DNA of 25,604 nt, from positions 1-25,604 of the forward strand of contig CAYZVJ010000040.1 of the NCBI GenBank assembly GCA_964481765.1, given 5' to 3'. The translations under genes and the position numbers were made by a program. Under the pieces are notes generated by a model, which saw only the letters and a program-made list of their open reading frames with translations, was not told where the DNA came from and made no database searches. Positions 13,927-21,639 of this stretch are shown here, piece after piece (positions within the stretch are counted from its first letter, which is position 1; every line of letters begins with the position of its first letter). This DNA is from G020353115 sp964481765. GTDB taxonomy: Bacteria > Bacteroidota > Bacteroidia > Bacteroidales > VadinHA17.

Positions 13927-16359
13927 ATGAGTAAAAACGAGACAAAAGAGAAACATAACATCTCCTTTGAAGATTTTAAAAAGGAAGTGATCAGTGATTA
14001 TAAACTGGCGAACCTGAGCCGAAACATCAGCATTATCGGCAGACGGGAAGTGCTCACCGGAAAAGCTAAATTCGGGATCTTCGGTGACGGCAAAGAGATT
14101 GCACAATTGGCTCTTGCCAAACAGTTCAGGAATGGTGACTGGCGATCAGGTTATTACAGAGACCAGACCTGGATGATGGCTGCAGAATTGTTCACTGCTG
14201 AAGAGTTTTTTCACCAATTGTATGGAAATACCGATGGTAAACTCAACCCGGGAAACGGAGGAAGATCATTCAATAATCACTTTTCTACACCGAATATCAA
14301 TCCCGATGGCAGCTGGAGAGAGCTGACAAAACAGAAGAATTCGTCAGCTGACATCTCACCAACAGCAGGTCAAATGCCACGGTTACTTGGCCTTGCCTAT
14401 GCATCAAAACTGTTCAGGCAAAATAAAGAGCTGCACAATTATACCAATCTTTCCATTCAGGGAAATGAGGTAGCATTCGGATCGATCGGTGATGCCAGCA
14501 CAACCGAAGGACACTTTTTTGAGACCATGAATGCTGCCGGAGTACTGCAGGTCCCGTTAGCACTATCGGTCTGGGATGATGGATATGGAATTTCCGTACC
14601 CCGTGAATACCAGACGACCAAAGGAAGTATTTCTGAAATCCTCAAGGGTTTTGAACGGGATAAAGATAATCCCGGTATTCTTATATATCATGGTAAAGGC
14701 TGGGATTATCCAGGTCTGTGTAAAATGTTTGAAGAAGGGATACCCATTTGCCGTGAGGAACATGTACCGGTATTGTTTCACATTACTGAAGTAACCCAGC
14801 CCCTGGGACACTCAACATCCGGATCCCATGAACGGTATAAAAGCCCTGAACGGCTTCAGTGGGAAAAGGATTTAGATCCGATAAAAAAAATGCGGGAATG
14901 GATGATCGAGTCGGAGATCGCTTCGGCTGAAGAACTGGATGAGATCGAAGCAATTGCCGAACAGGAAGCGAAAGAAGCCAGGAAGAATGCCTGGAATGCT
15001 TTCCAGGACCCGATAAAAACGGAGCGGGAAGCCCTGATCAAAATTATCGATAACCGGTCCTGTATGTGCAAAAGAGAGAAGATCGATAAGGTAGGACTGA
15101 TTACCGATGAGCTCAAAAAAGTGATCAATCCGATACGCAAGGATAACTTCAGCTCAGCAAAAAAAATCCTGAGACACATATGTCTCGACTGTTCAATCAG
15201 GAAAGAGCTGCAAAGAGATCTCTCCGCCTGGCTTAAACGGAATTATGAGGACAGCATGGAACGGTACAATACATTTGTTTACAATGAAACGGATAGATCG
15301 GCACTCAACGTCAAAGAGGTTAAACCCGAATTCAACGAAGACTCACCCATGGTTCCTGGACGTGAAATACTCCGTGATAACTATAACTACCTGTTCGAAC
15401 ATAATCCACTGCTGGTTACCTTTGGAGAAGATACCGGCATTATTGGTGGAGTGAATCAAAGCCTCGAAGGACTTCAGAAAAAATATGGCGAGCTGAGAAT
15501 CACGGATACCGGGATACGCGAAACAACAATATTGGGCCAGGGAATCGGCCTTGCCCTCCGCGGCATGAGACCCATTGCAGAAATTCAGTACCTCGATTAC
15601 CTGTTGTACGCCCTTCAAACCTTCAGCGATGACCTGGCTACTACCCATTACCGTACACGGGGAAATATGGTTGCACCGGTAATCGTCAGCACCAGAGGCC
15701 ACCGGCTCGAAGGAATATGGCACTCGGGATCACCGGTTAGCATGGTGATCAATTCCATCCGTGGTGTCTATGTCTGTGTCCCCAGAAACATGACCCAGGC
15801 AGCCGGATTCTACAATACCCTCCTGCAAGCCGATGATACCGCGCTGGTCATTGAACCGCTGAACGGTTACAGATTGAAAGAAAAACTGCCATCCAACATC
15901 GGGCAATACACCGTACCTCTCGGGGTGCCCGAAATTCTCAGGAAAGGAGAAGATATTACCCTGGTTACCTATGGATCATGTGTGAAAATTGCACAGGTGG
16001 CGATTGAACAACTGGCAGAATTCGACATATCGGTCGAGCTGATCGATGTACAAACCTTGCTGCCATTCGATACCCATGATATTATCCTCGAATCCATAAA
16101 AAAAACCAACCGCGTGCTCTTTTTTGATGAAGATGTTCCCGGAGGAGCTACTGCCTTTATGATGCAACGGGTGGTGGAAGATAGAGGAGGATTCAATTAC
16201 CTCGATTCATCACCACGAACCCTGGCAGCCGAAGAACATCGGCCAGCATATACTACCGATGGTGATTACTTCTCAAACCCGAATGAGGAGGATGTCTTTG
16301 AAACCATCTACGCGATCATGCACGAAACAAACCCGGAGAAATACCCGGAAATCTATTAA
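13927..16359 (+). CDS. Fused 2-oxoacid dehydrogenase E1 (alpha-beta) subunit
   Basis: 810 aa. The N-terminal part (1 to about 375) is the thiamine-diphosphate-binding E1 alpha domain, and the C-terminal part (about 475-810) is E1 beta (MVPGREILRDNYNYL, FGEDTG, GIRETTILGQGIGLALRGM, YGSCVKIAQVAIEQL, DEDVPGGATAFM). The thiamine motif reads G188-D-A ... W216-D-D-G, where the usual form is GDG ... NN. I believe this variant is normal in Bacteroidetes fused E1 proteins, but that is from memory. The alpha/beta linker carries C379-x-C381 and C419-xx-C422. With E2 it would oxidatively decarboxylate branched-chain 2-oxoacids or pyruvate. The E2 gene lies about 8 kb upstream on the same strand, separated by the PD40 and yqgE genes. 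No E3 gene is seen. Confidence 0.92.
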   Translation: MSKNETKEKHNISFEDFKKEVISDYKLANLSRNISIIGRREVLTGKAKFGIFGDGKEIAQLALAKQFRNGDWRSGYYRDQTWMMAAELFTAEEFFHQLYGNTDGKLNPGNGGRSFNNHFSTPNINPDGSWRELTKQKNSSADISPTAGQMPRLLGLAYASKLFRQNKELHNYTNLSIQGNEVAFGSIGDASTTEGHFFETMNAAGVLQVPLALSVWDDGYGISVPREYQTTKGSISEILKGFERDKDNPGILIYHGKGWDYPGLCKMFEEGIPICREEHVPVLFHITEVTQPLGHSTSGSHERYKSPERLQWEKDLDPIKKMREWMIESEIASAEELDEIEAIAEQEAKEARKNAWNAFQDPIKTEREALIKIIDNRSCMCKREKIDKVGLITDELKKVINPIRKDNFSSAKKILRHICLDCSIRKELQRDLSAWLKRNYEDSMERYNTFVYNETDRSALNVKEVKPEFNEDSPMVPGREILRDNYNYLFEHNPLLVTFGEDTGIIGGVNQSLEGLQKKYGELRITDTGIRETTILGQGIGLALRGMRPIAEIQYLDYLLYALQTFSDDLATTHYRTRGNMVAPVIVSTRGHRLEGIWHSGSPVSMVINSIRGVYVCVPRNMTQAAGFYNTLLQADDTALVIEPLNGYRLKEKLPSNIGQYTVPLGVPEILRKGEDITLVTYGSCVKIAQVAIEQLAEFDISVELIDVQTLLPFDTHDIILESIKKTNRVLFFDEDVPGGATAFMMQRVVEDRGGFNYLDSSPRTLAAEEHRPAYTTDGDYFSNPNEEDVFETIYAIMHETNPEKYPEIY

Positions 16360-16485
16360 TGCTTGGTTTTTCTAAATCGTCTTTTGGTGTTCTTCGGTAA
16401 AGATGCCCATATCGTAGTTCGGTTACGTATTTCGTTGTAAAAAAATATTTAATCCGTTTTTGCCCTATTAATCAGGGTGTTATAT

Positions 16486-16507
16486 GAGACGTTGCATGCA
16501 ACGTCTC
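16486..16507. repeat. REP-like palindrome, copy B
   Basis: A perfect 22-bp palindrome with arms GAGACGTTGCA and TGCAACGTCTC. It lies in the 258-bp gap after the E1 gene. It shares the AGACG/CGTCT ends with copy A, while the centre differs. Confidence 0.8.
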
Positions 16508-16520
16508 TACTATTGCATGA

Positions 16521-16579
16521 CCATTGAATGACAACCGAATGACTATCGTCCAAAGGACTCCTATGGAGAATGACAATGG
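16521..16579. repeat. Mini-hairpin repeat, copy 2, inside a CCATTG/CAATGG inverted pair
   Basis: GTCC-AAA-GGAC (16548-16558) is followed by TCCTATGG and then AG. The TCCTATGG tail is identical to that at 246-254, while the stem differs compensatorily. Outer arms CCATTG (16521-16526) and CAATGG (16574-16579) are inverted around it, and GAATGAC is repeated nearby. The whole stretch looks like a composite of short mobile elements with no coding content. Confidence 0.55.
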
Positions 16580-16617
16580 TTTGACCAGGTTTCGAATTGT
16601 ATAATCCTGCCGGAGCG

Positions 16618-16836
16618 TTATATCTCGCACTCACACATTCCTCTTTCTTTCTCTTCGCGGTAGCATTTGAGTTCGTCGTGTCGCACACAGGTGATCCCCC
16701 GTGCCTTCATCTCCTTGTTTTTTCCTATCGAGCTGGAAGGAAATTTGCCGCCTTTCTTTACCAGCATGCGGATGGATAGCCCGATCAGCGAAAGGGCTAT
16801 TATGACGGTTGAAAGCAATATCAATTTAAAAAACAT
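16618..16836 (-). CDS. Small cysteine-containing membrane protein
   Basis: 72 aa. One N-terminal membrane helix (about 3-26, FFKLILLSTVIIALSLIGL) is followed by KK and a soluble tail, GKFPSSSIGKNKEMKARGITC and onward. The tail has four cysteines (C50, C58, C68, C70) and a histidine (H53), a plausible metal or Fe-S site. From memory, short Bacteroidetes proteins with a KFP..S(V/I)G.N..M...GI.C pattern exist, which supports a real gene. It lies on the same strand as the nqr operon, 1.8 kb beyond apbE, and diverges from nhaC. NqrM, the iron-delivery factor for NQR maturation in proteobacteria, has the same size, single N-terminal helix and cysteine tail, but no sequence match can be claimed. The function is unknown. 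Confidence 0.7.
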   Translation of the reverse strand: MFFKLILLSTVIIALSLIGLSIRMLVKKGGKFPSSSIGKNKEMKARGITCVRHDELKCYREEKERGMCECEI

Positions 16837-16867
16837 ACCCGTAAAAAATTGAGTTAAATCTATTGGG

Positions 16868-16875
16868 CAAAGATA
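16868..16875 (-). promoter_or_regulatory. -7 element of the small membrane protein gene
   Basis: On the minus strand TATCTTTG matches TAnnTTTG and lies 31 nt before the ATG at 16836. There is no TTG at the -33 position. It lies in the 90-bp divergent region shared with nhaC. Confidence 0.45.
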
Positions 16876-16926
16876 GCCATTAATTATGTATATTGTGTGC
16901 TTAATTTTTATGAGTCGGTATTTACC

Positions 16927-18387
16927 ATGTCCACTGCAAAAAAACCCACGTTATTTCAAGCACTCATCCCGATCCTGTTTTTAATCCTGTTTCTCGCCCT
17001 GAATGTTAAGTTTTTTGCTGATGATACGCTGGGTGGTGCCAATCAGATGGCACTGATACTTGCTGCTATGGTGGCAGGGATCATAGCATGGAGACTTGGT
17101 CTGTCGTGGAATTCGGTTCGCGACGGTATTGTGAAAAGTATCGGATCTGCCATGCCTTCCATTCTGATCCTCTTCCTGATCGGTTCACTGGCTGGCACCT
17201 GGATGATCAGTGGTGTTGTTCCGGCGCTGGTCTATTATGGACTGAAAATTTTAAATCCCACCATTTTTCTTTTTGCTGCGGTGGTTATCTGTTCTATTGT
17301 TTCGCTCGCCACGGGCAGTTCATGGTCAACGGTAGCAACCATCGGAATCGCCCTTCTTGGAATCGGAAGCGCTATGGGTATCCGGGAGGGGATTGTAGCC
17401 GGTGCGATCATTTCAGGTGCCTATTTTGGTGATAAGATGTCTCCCATGTCCGACACAACCAATCTTGCTCCAGCTATGGCGGGTACGGACCTGTTTACGC
17501 ATATCCGGTATATGGTCTATACCACGGGACCTACAATACTGATTACCATGATAATCTTTCTGATCATGGGATTTACCTATGATTTTAAATCAACACCGGG
17601 TGATATTGAGAGTGTTTTATCAGCAATTAAATCGTCATTTAACATCACACCCTGGCTGTTCATTGTCCCGGTGTTTCTGATCGTAATCATCATCCGGAAG
17701 GTACCTCCTGTTCCTTCCCTTCTTGCAGGTACGTTGCTCGGTGGAATTTTTGCCATCATTTTTCAACCCCAGATTATTGATCAGGTTTCAGGGATCGATG
17801 GCAGTTATATCAAGTCGAGTTACATTGCCGTGATGCAATCGATGTTTGGCCCGGTGGAAATTCATACGGCAAACGAGTCGGTAAATGAGCTGTTGGCCAC
17901 CCGGGGTATGGCTGGCATGTTAAATACAATATGGCTGATCATTGCTGCCATGGTATTTGGCGGGGTAATGGAATCGGCCGGTTTATTGATGAGAATCACA
18001 CAGAGTGTTATTAAATATGTAAAATCCACCACTGCACTGGTTGCATCCACGGTCGGGACCTGTATCTTCTTTAACGTTACCGCTTCAGACCAGTATATTT
18101 CGATTGTCGTTCCCGGAAGGATGTATGCCAAAACATTCCGGGATATGAAGCTGAAGCCGGAGCTGCTTAGCCGGACGCTTGAAGATTCGGGAACGGTAAC
18201 GTCTGTATTGATTCCCTGGAATACCTGCGGTGCAACCCAGGCAAGTGTTCTCGGAGTACCCACAATGACCTATGCCCCGTTTGCTTTTTTCAACCTGATC
18301 AGTCCGCTGATGACCATTTTTATGGCAGCTTTCAACATCAAAATCCGGAGGTTTGAAGAAGACGAGAAAAACGAGGTTAAAAATTAA
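16927..18387 (+). CDS. nhaC: NhaC-family Na+/H+ antiporter
   Basis: 486 aa from the chosen ATG, with about 11 membrane segments. The family signature GAYFGDKMSPMSDTTNLAPAMAGTD near residues 157-181 carries the conserved acidic residues of the transport site. LATGSSWSTVATIGIALLGIG just before it, and the C-terminal half with FFNVTASDQYISIVVPGRM, also fit. It exchanges cytoplasmic Na+ for external H+ and supports pH and sodium homeostasis. The frame is open from a GTG at 16897, but the product from ATG 16927 (MSTAKKPTLFQALIP) has the normal NhaC start, so I place the start there. It stands between the small cysteine protein and the nqr-apbE operon. Its stop codon lies within a short tandem repeat. 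Confidence 0.92.
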   Translation: MSTAKKPTLFQALIPILFLILFLALNVKFFADDTLGGANQMALILAAMVAGIIAWRLGLSWNSVRDGIVKSIGSAMPSILILFLIGSLAGTWMISGVVPALVYYGLKILNPTIFLFAAVVICSIVSLATGSSWSTVATIGIALLGIGSAMGIREGIVAGAIISGAYFGDKMSPMSDTTNLAPAMAGTDLFTHIRYMVYTTGPTILITMIIFLIMGFTYDFKSTPGDIESVLSAIKSSFNITPWLFIVPVFLIVIIIRKVPPVPSLLAGTLLGGIFAIIFQPQIIDQVSGIDGSYIKSSYIAVMQSMFGPVEIHTANESVNELLATRGMAGMLNTIWLIIAAMVFGGVMESAGLLMRITQSVIKYVKSTTALVASTVGTCIFFNVTASDQYISIVVPGRMYAKTFRDMKLKPELLSRTLEDSGTVTSVLIPWNTCGATQASVLGVPTMTYAPFAFFNLISPLMTIFMAAFNIKIRRFEEDEKNEVKN

Positions 18388-18413
18388 ATGTTGAAAAGTT
18401 AAATGTAAGTGAG
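18384..18413 (+). repeat. 15-nt tandem repeat at the nhaC stop codon
   Basis: TTAAATG, TTGAAAAG, TTAAATG, TAAGTGAG follow one another, forming two diverged 15-nt units. The nhaC stop TAA (18385-18387) is inside the first unit. Confidence 0.55.
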
Positions 18414-18463
18414 ACGGTATTGGGTTAGTGAGCAGTGATGATCTGTTACGGGATATCACCTCT

Positions 18464-18495
18464 TATCAACTTATGAACATATCAACTTATAACAA
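18464..18495. repeat. 8-nt tandem repeat (TATCAACT type)
   Basis: Units TATCAACT, TATGAACA, TATCAACT, TATAACAA run without gaps in the nhaC-apbE intergenic region. The related string GTTGATAAGTTAT, in the opposite orientation, is at 150-162. Confidence 0.6.
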
Positions 18496-18512
18496 ACTTT
18501 TATCTTTCCTGC

Positions 18513-18522
18513 CTGCCGGCAG
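18513..18522. repeat. CTGCCGGCAG palindrome
   Basis: A perfect 10-bp palindrome preceded by CCTGC. It resembles the hairpin at 174-192 and lies between two tandem repeat tracts. Confidence 0.45.
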
Positions 18523-18598
18523 CTTAAAATGTATCACCCTTTGCCTTAATCTTTTTGACACATCATGCTACCTATTCTCAAATTTTCCAATCAGACAC

Positions 18599-18630
18599 CT
18601 CAATAACCTAATAACCCAATAACTCATTAA
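18599..18630 (+). repeat. 8-nt tandem repeat (CTCAATAA type)
   Basis: Units CTCAATAA, CCTAATAA, CCCAATAA, CTCATTAA, the same octamer family as at 13776-13799, here converging on the 3' end of apbE. Confidence 0.7.
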
Positions 18631-18640
18631 CATTTTCTTT

Positions 18641-18675
18641 CAACTCACTACTCACCTCTCACTACTCCTCTCCTC
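18641..18675 (-). repeat. Degenerate 7-nt tandem repeat overlapping the end of apbE
   Basis: On the plus strand the units are CAACTCA, CTACTCA, CCTCTCA, CTACTCC, TCTCCTC. Read with the gene (minus) they are TGAG-rich, as at 101-158. The last codons of apbE (EERSSER) and its TGA stop are made from these units. Confidence 0.7.
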
Positions 18676-19728
18676 TATCATTTCCAGAAACCCTTCCGTA
18701 GCCCAGGTCTCAAATGCACCATCATTCCCCGAATAGATAAAAAAGGCGTCCAGCTCATCCAGTTGTGAGATCATGTCAATGCTTTTCTCCAGTCCCATTA
18801 CCATACAGGCGGTGGCAAAAGCATCGGCAGTCATGCAATCATTGGCAACAATGGTTGCACTCAGAAGGTTGTGTGTGACCGGGTATCCGGTGGCCGGGTC
18901 GATGGTGTGGGAATACTTAACCCCATTCTCCACGTAAAATTTACGGTAGTTACCGGAGGTAGCCAGGGAGCGGTTATAGAGTGAAACGATCACCTGCAAT
19001 TCCCGGCCCGGGATCAGGTTGTTATCGATGGGTTTATCCACACCGATTTTCCACTGCTCTCTGGCGTTTTTCAATCCGGAAGCAGAAACCTCGCCACCCA
19101 GTTCAACCAGGTAGCGATCGATCCCCCTGTTTTCAAAAAATCGGGCAAGCAGATCAACCGAATAGCCCTGGGCAATTGCATTTAAATCCAATAGCACTCC
19201 ATCCAGGGATTTAACCACCCTGTCCCCCACCATGCTCACCTTTTCCATACCGACATATTGAAGAAGGCTGTCGATCATAGCACTATCCACCCGCTCCCTT
19301 TCTCCCGGGCCAAAACCCCAGGCATTGACCACAGGACCAACGGTAATATCGAATGCACCATCCGTGATCGCCGACACCTCAACGGCTTTACGGAAAACCG
19401 TTTCAAACAGCTCATCCGCTATCACAAGACTATCATTCCGGTTAATCCTTGTAATGATCGATTCGGGATGGTAAAGGGAGAGTGATTCATCAATCCGCCT
19501 CAACAGGGAATCAATCTCATCCTGAAATAAGAATTCGTCTTTGTGCAGTAAAAAATCAATGGAAAGATCCGGTATATAGATAATATGGTAGGTTGTTCCC
19601 TGGGCAAACCCATCGATTACCAGGTAGGAACTCCTCCTGTAATTGATGTGAACTAAAACCAGCAGAAGGATGATCAATGCAGCCAGGGCAATGATCCATT
19701 TCCTGATCCTATCCTCCAAAATCATCAA
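18652..19728 (-). CDS. apbE: FAD:protein FMN transferase (ApbE)
   Basis: 358 aa. ApbE attaches FMN through a phosphoester to Thr of NqrB and NqrC in the membrane/periplasmic space. Visible motifs are GFAQGTTYHIIY near the start, DESLSLYHPESIITRIN, DGAFDITVGPVVNAWGFG, DLNAIAQGYSVD, LVELGGEVSASG, HTIDPATGYPV and the metal-binding MTADAFATACMVMG. An uncleaved N-terminal helix (IIALAALIILLLVLVHI) anchors it; no lipobox cysteine is seen. The start overlaps the end of nqrF by 20 bp, consistent with translational coupling at the end of the nqr operon. The extreme C-terminal tail comes from a tandem repeat tract and is probably dispensable. Confidence 0.95.
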   Translation of the reverse strand: MMILEDRIRKWIIALAALIILLLVLVHINYRRSSYLVIDGFAQGTTYHIIYIPDLSIDFLLHKDEFLFQDEIDSLLRRIDESLSLYHPESIITRINRNDSLVIADELFETVFRKAVEVSAITDGAFDITVGPVVNAWGFGPGERERVDSAMIDSLLQYVGMEKVSMVGDRVVKSLDGVLLDLNAIAQGYSVDLLARFFENRGIDRYLVELGGEVSASGLKNAREQWKIGVDKPIDNNLIPGRELQVIVSLYNRSLATSGNYRKFYVENGVKYSHTIDPATGYPVTHNLLSATIVANDCMTADAFATACMVMGLEKSIDMISQLDELDAFFIYSGNDGAFETWATEGFLEMIEERSSER

Positions 19729-20962
19729 AATCGATCATTTCTTCGGGTACTCCAAGGTCGTAGAGCATCTTGTTCACGGCATCGTTCATTAAGGGGGGAC
19801 CGCACATGTAGTATTCAATCTCCTCCGGTTCTTCATGTTTGCTCAGGTATTCATCATAGATCACCTGGTGAATGAAACCGACATATCCATCCCATTTATC
19901 TTCTTCTTTGGGCTCGGAGAGGGCAATATAAAAAGAGAAATTGGGGAATTTCTTTTCCAGATCCCTGAATTGGTCTTCATAAAATATCTCACGCATGGAA
20001 CGGGCACCATACCAGTAAGACACTTTCCTGTTGGTTTTCAATGTATGAAACAGGTGAAAGAGATGGGACCTCATCGGCGCCATGCCTGCTCCACCACCGA
20101 TATAAAGCATTTCATTTTCGGTGTGCTTGATAAAGAATTCGCCAAATGGACCGGATATGGTAATTTTATCGCCCGGTTTCCTGGAGAAGATAAAGGATGA
20201 ACAGATCCCCGGGTTCACATTCATAAACGCACATTTTGCCCTGTCCCAGGGCGGTGTGGCAATCCGGATATTGAGCATGATGATGTTTCCTTCTGCAGGA
20301 TGATTGGCCATGGAGTAAGCACGAAATGTCTCTTCAGGATTTTTCATCTTCAGATCCCACATCTTGAACTTATCCCATTCATCCCGGTATTCCTCCTCCA
20401 CATCGATATCCCTGAAATCAACCTCAATTTTCGGAACATCGATCTGGATATAACCACCCGATTGAAAATCGAGTGTCTCCCCTTCCGGCAGTTTTACAAC
20501 AAACTCCTTTATGAATGTTGCCACATTGTGGTTGGAAACCACCTCACATTCCCACTTTTTAATGCCCAGAATGGCTTCAGGAACAATAATCTCTATATCT
20601 TCCCTGATCTTAACCTGGCAGCCCAGCCTCCAGTTGTTCTGTTGTTCCTTGCGTGTAAAAAACCCGGTTTCGGTAAGTAGTATCGATCCACCTCCCTTGA
20701 TAACCTGGCACTTACACAAACCACACGTTCCACCCCCTCCGCAGGCAGAAGGAAGAAATATCTCCTGGCCTGACAGGGTTGTGAGTAGTGTTGATCCCGG
20801 ATCAACCGTATACTCCCTGTCATTCACCTTCAGTTTAACCTCTCCCTGAGGCGTAAGCTTTTTCCTGGCATACAGCAGGATAACAACAAGAAAAAGAATG
20901 ATGATAAGAAAAACAACAATGCTGGACAATATGATTGTTGTTTGTGTGCTAAGCAGGATCAT
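19709..20962 (-). CDS. nqrF: Na+-NQR subunit F (NADH dehydrogenase, 2Fe-2S and FAD)
   Basis: 417 aa. This is the electron entry subunit, which oxidises NADH in the cytoplasm. It has one N-terminal membrane helix (about 8-31). A 2Fe-2S ferredoxin domain follows with cysteines in ACGGGGTCGLC (C74, C80, C83) and C115. Then come the flavodoxin-reductase-like FAD domain (RAYSMANHP) and the NADH domain (GGGAGMAPMRSH, YWYGARSMRE, CGPPLMNDAV). Length and motifs match NqrF. It lies 37 bp after nqrE and overlaps apbE. Confidence 0.97.
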   Translation of the reverse strand: MILLSTQTTIILSSIVVFLIIILFLVVILLYARKKLTPQGEVKLKVNDREYTVDPGSTLLTTLSGQEIFLPSACGGGGTCGLCKCQVIKGGGSILLTETGFFTRKEQQNNWRLGCQVKIREDIEIIVPEAILGIKKWECEVVSNHNVATFIKEFVVKLPEGETLDFQSGGYIQIDVPKIEVDFRDIDVEEEYRDEWDKFKMWDLKMKNPEETFRAYSMANHPAEGNIIMLNIRIATPPWDRAKCAFMNVNPGICSSFIFSRKPGDKITISGPFGEFFIKHTENEMLYIGGGAGMAPMRSHLFHLFHTLKTNRKVSYWYGARSMREIFYEDQFRDLEKKFPNFSFYIALSEPKEEDKWDGYVGFIHQVIYDEYLSKHEEPEEIEYYMCGPPLMNDAVNKMLYDLGVPEEMIDFDDFGG

Positions 20963-20999
20963 CTTCGGATGTATTATTGATTCAAAACACGATTAATTA

Positions 21000-21617
21000 C
21001 TACAATTTTATACCCATGAAACTCATGAATGCAATCCCCATCAGACCGGTAATGATAAAGGTAATACCCAATCCCCTGAGGGGAGCCGGAACATTGGAAT
21101 AGCGAATCTTTTCACGGATGGCTGCAATACCTACGATTGCCAGGAGCCAGCCGACACCCGAGCCCAGCCCGAATACGGTAGCTTCGGCAATATTCTGATA
21201 CTCAGCCTGCTGCATGAACAGTGAACCACCCAGAATGGCACAGTTGACGGCAATGAGCGGAAGAAAAATTCCCAGTGAGTTATAGAGTGCCGGGGAAAAC
21301 TTCTCAATCACCATCTCTACCAGCTGAACCATGGATGCAATCACGGCAATGAACATGATGAATGAAAGGAAACTGAGGTCAACCTCGGCAAACGATTCTC
21401 CCAGCCAAACCAGGGCTCCCTCTTTCAACATGTATTTCTCAATCAGGTAATCCACCGGTACCGTTATCCCGAGAACGAAGATTACGGCAATACCGAGACC
21501 AACAGAGGTTTTTACCGTTTTTGAAACAGCCAGGTAGGAACACATACCCAGGAAATAGGCAAAAACCATATTGTTGATGAAGATCGATTTAATGAAAATA
21601 TTGATTAAGTTTTCCAT
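21000..21617 (-). CDS. nqrE: Na+-NQR subunit E
   Basis: 205 aa, with six membrane helices expected. Together with NqrD it forms the intramembrane Fe-S site. The two conserved cysteines are C26 (GMCSYLAVS) and C126 (NCAILGG). The family start IFIKSIFINNMVFAYFLGMC is clear. It lies 22 bp after nqrD and 37 bp before nqrF. Confidence 0.97.
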   Translation of the reverse strand: MENLINIFIKSIFINNMVFAYFLGMCSYLAVSKTVKTSVGLGIAVIFVLGITVPVDYLIEKYMLKEGALVWLGESFAEVDLSFLSFIMFIAVIASMVQLVEMVIEKFSPALYNSLGIFLPLIAVNCAILGGSLFMQQAEYQNIAEATVFGLGSGVGWLLAIVGIAAIREKIRYSNVPAPLRGLGITFIITGLMGIAFMSFMGIKL

Positions 21618-21639
21618 GATCCGGAATGTTCTTTTTTGA

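Noticed and set aside
16449..16688. A 79-codon minus-strand frame next to the small Cys protein
   Set aside because: It overlaps that gene and runs through the palindrome and mini-hairpin repeats, with no membrane or domain feature.
16618..16836. Calling the 72-aa protein NqrM outright
   Set aside because: Only size, topology and cysteine content agree; no specific NqrM motif is visible, so it is kept as a hypothesis.
18428..18622. A 64-codon plus-strand frame between nhaC and apbE
   Set aside because: It consists largely of the octamer repeats and the CTGCCGGCAG palindrome; there is no promoter or family resemblance.
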